Assembly (NCBI GenBank): GCA_003507515.1 | Contig: DNVL01000073.1 | Coordinates: 1 to 8,597, forward strand | Length of the DNA stretch: 8,597 bases | DNA from: Legionella sp. | GTDB taxonomy: Bacteria > Pseudomonadota > Gammaproteobacteria > Legionellales > Legionellaceae | Direction: 5' to 3' | Shown here: positions 1 through 6,918 of the stretch, piece after piece | How the letters are laid out: every line of letters begins with the position of its first letter | Position numbering within the stretch: the first letter of the stretch is position 1 | The notes under the pieces: model-generated | Seen by the model: the letters and a program-made list of their open reading frames with translations, nothing else | The model's database searches: none | Told to the model about the DNA's origin: nothing | Program-made: the position numbers and the translations under genes

Positions 1-1
1 G

Positions 2-217
2 CTACTGTTAAGTAAATATGGTTTTTTGTTGCCGGAAGAATTTCAGGTTCATAACCCTAAAACGGGACAGACCGTTTTAATGACCGCCATTGAATTTGTG
101 CGCATGCAACAATCACCGAATCATCCCCATTCACTTCAGCAATTATCTGCATCAGGTGTGTGGGCTCCGGTGGATACACCCCCTGCGCCCTCATCAGGCT
201 TCACACACCGTGAGTGA
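2..217 (+). CDS. C-terminal end of an unrecognised protein (5' partial)
   Basis: The reading frame is open from the first bases of the window to a TGA at 215-217, giving about 71 residues of the C-terminus; the true start lies outside the window. The visible part begins hydrophobic ([14 protein letters not shown]), continues with [20 protein letters not shown], and ends in a proline- and serine-rich tail (VDTPPAPSS). I do not recognise the family. It is not the end of ApaG or of RsmA/KsgA, the usual genes before apaH in gammaproteobacteria. The stop codon lies 8 bases inside the proposed apaH start, so the two genes are probably co-transcribed and translationally coupled. The GxTxLMTAxEF stretch faintly recalls an ankyrin-type repeat, but one short match does not support that call. 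That it is coding is inferred from the open frame and the tight join to apaH. Confidence 0.5.
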   Translation, partial: LLLSKYGFLLPEEFQVHNPKTGQTVLMTAIEFVRMQQSPNHPHSLQQLSASGVWAPVDTPPAPSSGFTHRE

Positions 218-1022
218 TTATGCGTTAGGGGATATTCAAGGCTGTTATGACGCGCTCCTGCGATTGCTCGATCTAGTGCAATTTAATGAGCACACCGACA
301 GGCTGTGGTTCACCGGCGATCTAGTCAATCGTGGGCCTCAATCATTGGCGGTGTTGCGGTTTATTCAACAACTCCCGCTCACGCCCCGCATCACATTAGG
401 CAATCATGACTTGCATTTATTAAGCCGGCTCTTTAGTGAAAATTCATGGCAAAATCAGGATGATACCTTGGACGACATATTGACCGCACCCGATGCACAA
501 GCGCTCGGGCACTGGCTGCGCCATCAACCCATGATATACCACGATCCGGCGTTAAACGTGGTCATGTGCCATGCAGGCATCGCACCCGCATGGGATCTAT
601 CACAAGCATTGGCCTGCGGGCGCGAGCTAGAACAAGCGCTCACAGGCCATCATTACCGGGAGTTTCTGAACCACATGTACGGCAACGAGCCAAACCATTG
701 GACACCCAAATTAACCGGCATGGCACGCCTGCGCGTGATTTGCAATTATTTTACCCGCATGCGCTTTTGCAATTCGGAGGGTGATTTGATATTAACCTAT
801 AAAGGGGGAATCCAGCATGCACCCATGGGGCTTTATCCATGGTACGCCGTGCCGCATCGTCATAAGATAGACGCAGAGATTGTCTTTGGTCATTGGGCGG
901 CATTGAATGGTGCATGCCCGCACCCGCGGATTCATGCCCTGGATACGGGTTGCTTATGGGGCGGGCAATTAACGGCATTGCGTCTGCAAGACCTGCAGCG
1001 ATTTTCGGTGCCTGGCAAGTGA
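210..1022 (+). CDS. apaH: Symmetrical bis(5'-nucleosyl)-tetraphosphatase ApaH
   Basis: ApaH hydrolyses diadenosine tetraphosphate (Ap4A) to two ADP in the cytoplasm. This controls alarmone levels and, in other bacteria, removes Np4-type 5' caps from RNA. It is a metallophosphoesterase of the PPP superfamily, and the metal-binding motifs are visible in order: GDIQG (residues 7-11), GDLVNRGP (36-43), GNHD (64-67), CHAG (120-123) and a later GHW (His228). The length of 270 residues is near the roughly 280 of E. coli ApaH. The frame is open further upstream, but residues encoded before 210 do not look like ApaH. The GTG at 210 places the YALGDIQG motif at the very N-terminus, as in the family. 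No strong ribosome binding site precedes it (only CAGG at 195-198), which fits coupling to the upstream gene whose stop it overlaps. The gene runs convergently towards ftsX, with 26 bp between the two stop codons. Confidence 0.95.
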   Translation: MSDYALGDIQGCYDALLRLLDLVQFNEHTDRLWFTGDLVNRGPQSLAVLRFIQQLPLTPRITLGNHDLHLLSRLFSENSWQNQDDTLDDILTAPDAQALGHWLRHQPMIYHDPALNVVMCHAGIAPAWDLSQALACGRELEQALTGHHYREFLNHMYGNEPNHWTPKLTGMARLRVICNYFTRMRFCNSEGDLILTYKGGIQHAPMGLYPWYAVPHRHKIDAEIVFGHWAALNGACPHPRIHALDTGCLWGGQLTALRLQDLQRFSVPGK

Positions 1023-1048
1023 GAGATGGAGTCCAGGTGCTCCCAGGC

Positions 1049-1978
1049 TTAACCGAGTGCCACAGAAGCCCGACACAATGACCGAACAGACCATCGTGCG
1101 GCCAACCAACCCAATGCGGTTGCAGCAAACAACAGCAAGAGGGCTTGCTGGAGTGACAATCCCATCAGGGTATAGTGCATGTCATAGGCATCCGCCAACT
1201 GATTCACTAACGCCGTTAAACTGGCCAGGATCACATTCACCAGCAACATGGCAACGGCTGCTCCCGCCAAGCCATAAAAAAGTCCCAAATATAAAAAAGG
1301 GCGAATAATGTATGCGGGGCCTGCGCCAATCAGCGTTAAGACCTGAATTTCTTCATGGCGATGATGCATCGCCATGCGCAACGTGTTGCCAATGATGAGA
1401 ATAACAGCGGATGCCAACATCACCATCAGGCCGCGTGCCATTTGAGTCGACACATCCATCACGGTGTAGAGCCGATTAACCCATTGCATATCAAATTTGG
1501 CTTGCTCCACATGAGGGTACGATTTCAGCAGCTGTTGCAGCTCTCCCACTTTCTCAGCTGTGTTCATCTCGTCCGTTGGGATCACGTCCATGACGGCTGG
1601 CAATGGATTTTCCGGTAGGTAATGCATGATGTCTTGCATGCCCTCTTGATGCTGCAATTCGGCCAATCCTTCCGCTGCGGATTTGAATAAGACGCTAGCC
1701 ACACCCGGCGTCGCCTGCACCTGCACCAACAGTGCGGTTTCATCGGCTTTGGACAATGGGGATTGAAGGTAAAGTAACACGTGCCCGCCACGCCGCCAAT
1801 CATGCGTGAGGTCTTGTAGATTATCCGTAAAAACCCAAAAAAGCGTGGGCAGGGTCAACGTCATACCAATCACAACCACCGTCATGAGCGTTGCCATGGG
1901 TTTTTGCAAGAGAAATTGAATGCTGTGGGTGCTGGCTTGTACATGATAAGCCCATTGTTTTTGTAAACGACCTAACAT
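1049..1978 (-). CDS. ftsX: Cell division ABC transporter permease-like protein FtsX
   Basis: FtsX is the inner-membrane partner of the ATPase FtsE. In E. coli the FtsEX complex sits at the septum and activates peptidoglycan hydrolases through EnvC instead of transporting a solute. The 309-residue protein has the expected topology: a cytoplasmic N-terminus, a first membrane segment at about 28-50, a periplasmic domain at about 51-180, then three more membrane segments at about 183-204, 227-256 and 276-295. Between segments two and three lies the cytoplasmic stretch HEEIQVLTLIGAG (208-220), which matches the conserved ExxVxxLIGA element that contacts FtsE. The ATG start overlaps the ftsE stop (sequence ATGTTAG on the minus strand, 7-base overlap), so translation is probably coupled. 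It is the last gene of the ftsYEX operon here: no rpoH follows it. Confidence 0.95.
   Translation of the reverse strand: MLGRLQKQWAYHVQASTHSIQFLLQKPMATLMTVVVIGMTLTLPTLFWVFTDNLQDLTHDWRRGGHVLLYLQSPLSKADETALLVQVQATPGVASVLFKSAAEGLAELQHQEGMQDIMHYLPENPLPAVMDVIPTDEMNTAEKVGELQQLLKSYPHVEQAKFDMQWVNRLYTVMDVSTQMARGLMVMLASAVILIIGNTLRMAMHHRHEEIQVLTLIGAGPAYIIRPFLYLGLFYGLAGAAVAMLLVNVILASLTALVNQLADAYDMHYTLMGLSLQQALLLLFAATALGWLAARWSVRSLCRASVALG
1354..1376. repeat. Perfect 10-bp inverted repeat with 3-base loop inside ftsX
   Basis: The left arm CATGGCGATG (1354-1363) and right arm CATCGCCATG (1367-1376) are exact reverse complements around the loop ATG. Six of the ten pairs are G-C, so the RNA could form a stable hairpin in the ftsX message. 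No T-run follows on either strand, so it is not an intrinsic terminator. It lies in codons for MAMHHRHE, just after the second membrane segment of FtsX. The structure is seen directly; any function is unknown. Confidence 0.6.
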
Positions 1979-2625
1979 ACCTGGCCCCTTTTTAAACTGA
2001 CAATGCGGTGCTTCATACTCGCAATCAGCGTTAAATCATGCGTTGCAACCAATATAGCCACACCGGCTTGATTTAATTGCTCAAAGGTCTTCATGATGTC
2101 TGTGGATAAAGCCGGATCCAAATTTCCGGTGGGCTCATCTGCGAGTAAAATGCTGGGCTTATGCACCACCGCACGCGCGATTCCAACCCGTTGTTGTTCA
2201 CCACCTGAGAGCTGATGCGGCCGCATTTTTTCTTTTGCCAGCAAGCCCACCATGTCGAGCGCCGCATGCACCCGCTTGGCGATGGTTTTGGGGGGGCTGC
2301 CTTGAATGTGGAGTGGCAATGCGACATTTTCAAACACCGTCCGATCTGTTAATAACCGCGGGGTTTGATGAGTGAAACCTAAACTGGCGCGATAAGGCGC
2401 AATGTCACGGTGTTTTAGGTGATCTAGACGTCGCCCGTGCACCACAATGTGGCCTGTAGACGGGCGGTCTAACAACGCAATGAGTTTGAGTAGCGTGCTT
2501 TTTCCAGCGCCTGAATGTCCAGTCAGGAAAACCATTTCCCCTTTTTCAAGTGAAAAATCAATCTGGCCGAGCGCTTCATAACCGCCAGGGTAGCGTTTGC
2601 TAACTTGGTTAAACGTTATGATCAT
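1972..2625 (-). CDS. ftsE: Cell division ATP-binding protein FtsE
   Basis: FtsE is the cytoplasmic ABC ATPase that powers FtsX at the division site. The protein (217 residues from the chosen start) shows a full set of ABC motifs: Walker A GHSGAGKST (36-44), Q-loop glutamine Gln87 within FTHQTPRLL, signature LSGGEQQ (139-145), Walker B ILLADEP (159-165), the D-loop NLD (168-170) and the switch histidine in ATHD (His196). The stretch TDRTV after the Q-loop and the GHSGAGKSTLLKLI block are typical of FtsE as opposed to other ABC ATPases. The ATG at 2625 gives MIITFNQVSKRY, which aligns with family N-termini. An in-frame ATG 12 bases upstream (2637) would add MRYL and cannot be excluded. Either start lies inside the end of ftsY (17- or 29-base overlap), so coupling to ftsY translation is likely. 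No clear ribosome binding site is present. Confidence 0.96.
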   Translation of the reverse strand: MIITFNQVSKRYPGGYEALGQIDFSLEKGEMVFLTGHSGAGKSTLLKLIALLDRPSTGHIVVHGRRLDHLKHRDIAPYRASLGFTHQTPRLLTDRTVFENVALPLHIQGSPPKTIAKRVHAALDMVGLLAKEKMRPHQLSGGEQQRVGIARAVVHKPSILLADEPTGNLDPALSTDIMKTFEQLNQAGVAILVATHDLTLIASMKHRIVSLKRGQVC

Positions 2626-3610
2626 TAAATATCGCATTCACAAATTGCGAGGCATCAAATGGTCTCAAATCTTCAATGCCTTCGCCAATCCCTAGGTAAC
2701 GAAATGGTATCCTTAATTCATTGGCAATGGCAAACACTATTCCACCTTTCGCGGTCCCATCGAGTTTGGTCATGCTAATCCCGGTCAAGCCCACCGCCTG
2801 ATGAAACTGCCGCGCTTGATTGAGTGCGTTTTGACCCATACTAGCATCCAACACCAGCATGATTTCATGCGGTGCGCTGGGATCTAATTTTTGGAGCACG
2901 CGTTTTATTTTTTTGAGTTCATCCATCAGATTATTTTGCGTGTGCAAACGGCCCGCAGTGTCTGCAATCAATACATCCATACCGCGTGCGCGCGCCGCCT
3001 GCAGGGCATCAAAAATAACCGATGCGCTATCCGCGCCCGTATGCTGAGCAACCACAGGGATTTGATTGCGCTCACCCCAGACGTGTAACTGCTCAACAGC
3101 AGCCGCACGAAAGGTATCCCCCGCGGCTAGCATGACTTTTTTGCCCGCGTGCTGATATTGCTTGGCCAATTTTCCAATGGTGGTTGTTTTTCCCGCGCCG
3201 TTCACACCCACCATTAAAATAACAAATGGAGCGCCATCCCCTTCTGTCGCTGGCATAAAAGGCTGTTCCACCGGCGTTAACACCGCTTGCAGATGGGTTT
3301 TCAATGCAGAGAACAAGGCATCGCCGTCCGTCAATTGTGTTCTTGCAAGCCCGTCTGTCAGCTGCGTTAAGATCTGCGTACTGGTCTCGATCCCTACGTC
3401 TGCACGAATCAATACCGTTTCAAGTTCATCCAGTAGGGCTGCATCAATTTCTTTTTTTCCCAACAACAGCCGGCCGATGCCATCGCCCAATTGGTGGCGG
3501 GTTTTACTTAAGCCCTCTTTAAAGCGCGAAAACAAGCCAGGCGATGGCGCGAGTTGATCGTCTGCGGAAACAGTCGGTGTTTCCTGATTGCGTTTAAACC
3601 ATTTTATCAT
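2609..3610 (-). CDS. ftsY: Signal recognition particle receptor FtsY
   Basis: FtsY is the membrane-associated SRP receptor, a GTPase that pairs with Ffh to hand ribosome-nascent chain complexes to the SecYEG translocon. The 333-residue protein has a short polar N-terminal region, an N-domain (about 25-115) and a GTPase G-domain with G1 GVNGAGKTTT (135-144), the DTFRAAA element (165-171), G3 DTAGR (217-221), G4 TKLDGTAKGG (281-290) and the closing GIGEGIEDLRPFD stretch (about 307-319). It lacks the long acidic A-domain of E. coli FtsY (about 500 residues), as in many other bacteria. The frame is open 26 codons further upstream, but the ATG at 3610 gives MIKWFKR, the basic amphipathic start usual for short FtsY proteins, and leaves the promoter region of the divergent gene free. 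It heads the ftsY-ftsE-ftsX operon. Confidence 0.96.
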   Translation of the reverse strand: MIKWFKRNQETPTVSADDQLAPSPGLFSRFKEGLSKTRHQLGDGIGRLLLGKKEIDAALLDELETVLIRADVGIETSTQILTQLTDGLARTQLTDGDALFSALKTHLQAVLTPVEQPFMPATEGDGAPFVILMVGVNGAGKTTTIGKLAKQYQHAGKKVMLAAGDTFRAAAVEQLHVWGERNQIPVVAQHTGADSASVIFDALQAARARGMDVLIADTAGRLHTQNNLMDELKKIKRVLQKLDPSAPHEIMLVLDASMGQNALNQARQFHQAVGLTGISMTKLDGTAKGGIVFAIANELRIPFRYLGIGEGIEDLRPFDASQFVNAIFNDHNV

Positions 3611-3671
3611 AGAGTATACAAAGCCTAAGAAATGTGGAATTCTATCATCTTTTTTCACAAAGGGGCGCGTC
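3611..3671. promoter_or_regulatory. Divergent intergenic region between ftsY and the M16 peptidase operon
   Basis: These 61 A/T-rich bases separate two divergent operons and should carry promoters for one or both. The only clear element is a ribosome binding site AAGGGG (3660-3665), 6 bases before the ATG at 3672. Possible sigma-70 boxes are weak. For the plus strand, TTTAAA (3593-3598) and TATACA (3615-3620) are spaced by 16 bp. For the minus strand, the hexamer TATACT (complement of 3613-3618) sits too close to the ftsY ATG to serve a normal leader. The overlap of both candidates at GTATAC (3614-3619) is noted, but neither is convincing. Confidence 0.35.
3660..3665 (+). promoter_or_regulatory. 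Ribosome binding site for the first M16 gene
   Basis: AAGGGG lies 6 bases before the ATG at 3672. It is the best Shine-Dalgarno match in the plus-strand operon before dotB and decides the start in favour of 3672 over the upstream open frame. Confidence 0.6.
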
Positions 3672-4997
3672 ATGCGCACGATCTTCATCCTATTTGCACT
3701 ATTGTCTGGCGCACTATCCGCTCAAACCGAACAATTCACATTAGATAATGGACTAAAAATACTGGTAAAGGAAGATCATCGGGCGCCGATTGTCGTCTCG
3801 ATGATTTGGTATAATGTGGGCTCCGCTGATGAGCCGGGAGGCATCACAGGCGTGTCACATGCGCTAGAGCACCTCATGTTCAAAGGCACCACAGACTATC
3901 CAGTGGGTGTTTTTTCAAAAACCATGGCCGGTATTGGGGCCCAAGAAAATGCCATGACGAGCAACGATTACACTGCATTTTATGAAAACACAGCCGCCTC
4001 GCATTTGGCCTTAAGCTTCAAGCTTGAAGCCGATCGAATGCAGCATTTACTCCTCGATAAAGCGGAGTTTGGCCGTGAAATCAAGGTGATACAAGAAGAA
4101 CGGCGCTTGCGCACCGATAATAGCCCGCAAGCATTAACCTTTGAGCGGTTTTTGGCAACAGCCCACCTCGCATCCCCATACCATCACCCGGTGATAGGTT
4201 GGATGAGCGACTTGAAACACATGGATGTTCGTGATGCGCGTGCCTGGTACCAGCGCTATTACACGCCCAACAATGCAACATTGGTCGTTGTGGGCGATGT
4301 GAAAGCTCCCGCCGTTTACGCCTTGGCCAAACAATATTTTGGCGCCATGGGCGCGCGCGCCCTACCTGTTCGAGCCGCACAGCAAGAGCCTCCCGTATTA
4401 GGGAAAAAAACCGTACTCGTCAAAACACCCGCCCAAATCCCCATGCTCCTGCTGGGGTACACCGTTCCATCGATTAAATCCGCCGCTCCAACGGACGCTG
4501 CAACACCCTACGCACTGGAGATTATTTCCGGCCTGTTCAGTGCAGGCGACAGTGGGCGCTTTAACAAACAATTGGTTCGCGGCACGCAAGTGGCCAGCAG
4601 CGCAGATGCTTACTACAACCCCTATGCGCGCTACCAAACCCAATTTGTCCTGTTCGGAACCCCCAGCAAAGGGCATACGGTAGCGGATTTAAGCGCCGGG
4701 ATTTTACGAGAAATCAACCGATTGAAAGACACGCCGATCGCGGCAAATGAATTACAGCGCATTAAAACCCAGCTGATTGCACAAAAGACTTTTCAACGCG
4801 ACTCCATTTTTACACAAGCCACAGAATTGGGTTTATTGGAAACGGTGGGATTGGGTTGGCAAACAGCCGACCAATACGTAGAGCGCATCCATGCCATTAC
4901 GCCCGAACAAGTGCAAAAAACTGCACGCCGGTATTTTCTGGACAATGGATTGACGGAGGCGCAACTGATTCCTGAGACCACTCACCGAGATAAATGA
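3672..4997 (+). CDS. Periplasmic M16B family zinc metallopeptidase (catalytic subunit)
   Basis: This 441-residue protein belongs to the M16 (pitrilysin/processing peptidase) family of zinc proteases. It begins with a Sec-type signal peptide (MRTIFILFALLSGALSA, cleavage probably after Ala17), so it should act in the periplasm. The inverted zinc motif HALEH is at 63-67, and the third ligand is expected at Glu143 in VIQEERR, 75 residues further on, which matches the family spacing. Substrate-binding NAMTSNDYTAFYE (93-105) follows the pattern of processing peptidases. In the C-terminal half, the arginine/tyrosine pair seen in many M16 proteins is replaced (Thr305 and Ser309 by my alignment), and that pair is present in the neighbouring gene product. 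The ATG at 3672 is chosen because it has an AAGGGG site 6 bases upstream and starts the signal peptide; the frame extends upstream to 3588 without such support. The stop overlaps the next ATG (ATGA). The substrate is unknown. Confidence 0.92.
   Translation: MRTIFILFALLSGALSAQTEQFTLDNGLKILVKEDHRAPIVVSMIWYNVGSADEPGGITGVSHALEHLMFKGTTDYPVGVFSKTMAGIGAQENAMTSNDYTAFYENTAASHLALSFKLEADRMQHLLLDKAEFGREIKVIQEERRLRTDNSPQALTFERFLATAHLASPYHHPVIGWMSDLKHMDVRDARAWYQRYYTPNNATLVVVGDVKAPAVYALAKQYFGAMGARALPVRAAQQEPPVLGKKTVLVKTPAQIPMLLLGYTVPSIKSAAPTDAATPYALEIISGLFSAGDSGRFNKQLVRGTQVASSADAYYNPYARYQTQFVLFGTPSKGHTVADLSAGILREINRLKDTPIAANELQRIKTQLIAQKTFQRDSIFTQATELGLLETVGLGWQTADQYVERIHAITPEQVQKTARRYFLDNGLTEAQLIPETTHRDK
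4015..4030. repeat. 16-bp perfect palindrome inside the first M16 gene
   Basis: GCTTCAAGCTTGAAGC is an exact palindrome with no loop, lying in codons for SFKLEA. It is visible directly. A palindrome of this length is only mildly unexpected in a window this size, and no function is evident. Confidence 0.4.
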
Positions 4998-6313
4998 TGA
5001 ATATAAACCTGAAGAAACACCGGATTTTAAGCGTCGTATTGTTTTTCATGCTCACGCCGGCCTTCGCCGTCACGTCCATTGCAACCCAGACATGGCAAAC
5101 AGCCAACGGCTCACGCGTCGTTTTTTATCCAGCACCCGAGGTCCCCATGCTCGATGTCAGCATCGCATTTGCGGCAGGTTCCGCTTATGATGCCAGCAAA
5201 TGGGGCTTGAGTGCGTTGACCACGCGTTTGTTAGATCAAGGCAATGCGGGGTTGGACGCAGGCGCTGTTGCCGATAAATTTGCTGAAATTGGTGCGCAGT
5301 ATGGCGGCGCTAGCTCTCAAGACATGATAGCGCTTAAACTGCGAACGCTCACCCGCCCTGATGCACTCAAAGAAGCCACCTCCCTCTTTGCTTTACTGAT
5401 AAGTCATCCCGATTTTCCAATAGATGCTTTTTTGCGTGAGAAAAATCAACAGCTGATGTCCATTCGCCAAGACCTTGAGGTGCCCGACACCATCGCACAA
5501 AATACGTTTTATCAAGCGCTGTATGGCCCGCATCCTTATGGCCATTCGATCAACGGTACAGAAGCCTCCGTCAATGCGTTAACGGTTGAAGATGTACGCC
5601 ATTTCTATCGCCAATATATGGTGAGCCGCAATGCGGTGATCGTGCTCGTGGGCGCCATTGACACAAGCCGCGCGCATCAAATCGCCGAACAGTTAACACA
5701 TGATTTACCCAAAGGGAAACCAGCAGCCCGCATTCCGTCAGCCAAGCCACTCACGGCCGAGTTAACCATTGAGGTTCCTCACCCCGCCTCCCAAACGGTG
5801 GTTCGCCTCGGCGGGCTGGGAATAACCCATCAAAACAAACATTATTTTGCACTGCAAGTCGGCAATTACATCTTAGGTGGCGGTTCACTGGTATCGCAAT
5901 TGGCAGAACAATTGCGCGAAAAACGGGGGTTAACTTATGGTGTCAATAGCCAATTTTCTCCCATGCCAGGCACAGGGCCGTTTATGATTGCATTCTCAAC
6001 CAAAAATAATCAAACACAGTCTGCATTGGATGTGACACGTGAAACACTCGCGTCATTTATCACATCAGGCCCAACAGAAGACGAGCTGATAGCGGCCAAA
6101 CGGTATTTAACCGGCAGCTTTCCCCTCTCGTTGGCTAGTAATCGCAGCATGGCAGACATGCTCTTGAAAATTGCTTTTTACCGGTTGCCTCAAGACTTCT
6201 TAAATACCTATGTCGCCCACATCAACGCGGTTCAACGCGCAGATATCCAGCAAGCCTTCCAGCATCAAGTCAAGCCAAACGCCTTGCTGCAAGTCACAGT
6301 GGGTGCGCCATGA
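4994..6313 (+). CDS. M16B family peptidase-like protein, zinc site lost (non-catalytic partner)
   Basis: This 439-residue protein has the same two-domain M16 layout and a signal peptide (hydrophobic stretch about 11-22, likely cleavage after Ala25 in AFA). At the place of the zinc motif, GVSHALEH of its neighbour becomes GLSALTTR, so His, Glu and His are replaced by Ala74, Thr77 and Arg78: it cannot bind zinc in the usual way. It keeps the second-half motif REKRGLTYGV with Arg311 and Tyr315, the pair that in M16 proteins orients the substrate. Known M16B heterodimers and mitochondrial processing peptidase use one catalytic and one degenerate subunit, so I infer that this is the partner of the preceding protein. 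The ATG at 4994 overlaps the upstream stop by four bases (ATGA); a second ATG directly follows at 4997. Its own stop again overlaps rsmD by ATGA, marking one translationally coupled unit. Confidence 0.92.
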   Translation: MMNINLKKHRILSVVLFFMLTPAFAVTSIATQTWQTANGSRVVFYPAPEVPMLDVSIAFAAGSAYDASKWGLSALTTRLLDQGNAGLDAGAVADKFAEIGAQYGGASSQDMIALKLRTLTRPDALKEATSLFALLISHPDFPIDAFLREKNQQLMSIRQDLEVPDTIAQNTFYQALYGPHPYGHSINGTEASVNALTVEDVRHFYRQYMVSRNAVIVLVGAIDTSRAHQIAEQLTHDLPKGKPAARIPSAKPLTAELTIEVPHPASQTVVRLGGLGITHQNKHYFALQVGNYILGGGSLVSQLAEQLREKRGLTYGVNSQFSPMPGTGPFMIAFSTKNNQTQSALDVTRETLASFITSGPTEDELIAAKRYLTGSFPLSLASNRSMADMLLKIAFYRLPQDFLNTYVAHINAVQRADIQQAFQHQVKPNALLQVTVGAP

Positions 6314-6891
6314 AGCAAACCATTCGCATCATCGGTGGTCAATACCGCGGTAAAAAGCTCGCTTTCCCGGACCTGGATGGATTACGCCCAACGCCTGATC
6401 GTGTGCGTGAAACGTTGTTCAACTGGCTCATGCACTTCATTCGCGGTGCACGCTGTCTCGATGCCTTTTCCGGCAGCGGGGCATTAGGCTTTGAGGCGTT
6501 TTCACGCGGAGCCAGTCGCGTTGTATTCATTGAACGCGCGCCCACTGCATTCGCTCACCTGCAAAAAGTGGCCGCAGCGTTTCATGCACCTGCGCTCAAG
6601 GTGGTGCTGGCGGACGCATGCATGTACATGCAACAAACAAGTGAACCATTTGATATTGTATTTGTCGATCCCCCGTTTGATCAAAGCCATTTACTCCGCT
6701 GCATTGAAACATTGGCCCATTCCCCCCTACTGGTGGAGGGCGGGTTGTTGTACCTCGAGACGCCCGTCGAGAGAGTCTTAGACGCCCGCATTTGGGAAGT
6801 GGTTAAATCAAAAAAATCCGGCCAGGTCGTTTATGCACTGTATCGAAAGCGAATGCTTGACAAGGAGACTGGGTCCTGTTTCAATCAGTGA
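6310..6891 (+). CDS. rsmD: 16S rRNA (guanine(966)-N2)-methyltransferase RsmD
   Basis: RsmD uses S-adenosylmethionine to methylate N2 of G966 in 16S rRNA during assembly of the small ribosomal subunit. The 193-residue protein has the family's N-terminal block RIIGGQYRGKKLAFP (6-20) and RPTPDRVRETLFNWL (26-40). The SAM-binding motif is LDAFSGSGALGFEA (50-63), followed by an acidic residue after VVFIE, and the catalytic motif is DPPF (120-123), the form used by exocyclic-amino methyltransferases. Length matches the roughly 200 residues usual for RsmD. The ATG overlaps the preceding M16 stop by four bases, so it is translated from the peptidase operon. Its last 35 bases contain a promoter-like sequence for the downstream dot genes. 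Confidence 0.96.
   Translation: MKQTIRIIGGQYRGKKLAFPDLDGLRPTPDRVRETLFNWLMHFIRGARCLDAFSGSGALGFEAFSRGASRVVFIERAPTAFAHLQKVAAAFHAPALKVVLADACMYMQQTSEPFDIVFVDPPFDQSHLLRCIETLAHSPLLVEGGLLYLETPVERVLDARIWEVVKSKKSGQVVYALYRKRMLDKETGSCFNQ
6857..6885 (+). promoter_or_regulatory. Candidate sigma-70 promoter for dotDCB inside the end of rsmD
   Basis: A perfect -35 hexamer TTGACA (6857-6862) is followed after 17 bp by TTCAAT (6880-6885), which matches the -10 consensus at four of six positions. It is preceded by TGT (6877-6879), an extended -10 element. Transcription would start near 6892, just after the rsmD stop, leaving a leader of about 27 bases before the dotD ATG. The hexamers are seen; promoter activity is inferred. 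Confidence 0.45.
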
Positions 6892-6918
6892 AATACCCAT
6901 GGCCCATAAGCATCATCG

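Noticed and set aside
38..100. Ankyrin-like stretch in the partial first gene, suggesting an effector protein.
   Set aside because: A single weak resemblance without a repeated second copy is not enough for a domain call.
90..209. Upstream extension of the apaH reading frame to 90.
   Set aside because: The added residues do not resemble ApaH, and the GTG at 210 puts the first metal motif at the usual distance from the N-terminus.
1010..1048. Inverted repeat GCCTGG (1010-1015) / CCAGGC (1043-1048) with a nested GGAG/CTCC between apaH and ftsX, as a possible bidirectional terminator.
   Set aside because: The stem is only 6 bp around a 27-base interval and no T-run follows on either strand, so intrinsic termination is not supported.
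751..1128. A 125-codon minus-strand open frame across the end of apaH and ftsX.
   Set aside because: It lies opposite two well-supported genes, has no recognisable motif, and its composition looks like an antisense shadow.
2290..2296. Run of seven G (seven C in ftsE) as a possible phase-variation or slippage tract.
   Set aside because: The ftsE frame is intact across it, the tract encodes an unremarkable SPP stretch, and seven bases is short for contingency-type slippage in an essential-type division gene.
3162..3557. A 131-codon plus-strand open frame opposite ftsY.
   Set aside because: It is fully contained within the antisense of the conserved FtsY GTPase domain and shows low-complexity serine/proline content typical of a shadow frame.
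6862..6867. AAGGAG near the end of rsmD as a ribosome binding site for an additional small gene or a longer dotD.
   Set aside because: No start codon in a lasting open frame follows at a suitable distance, and the dotD frame is closed by a TAA at 6907; the bases are better explained as rsmD codons overlapping the promoter spacer.
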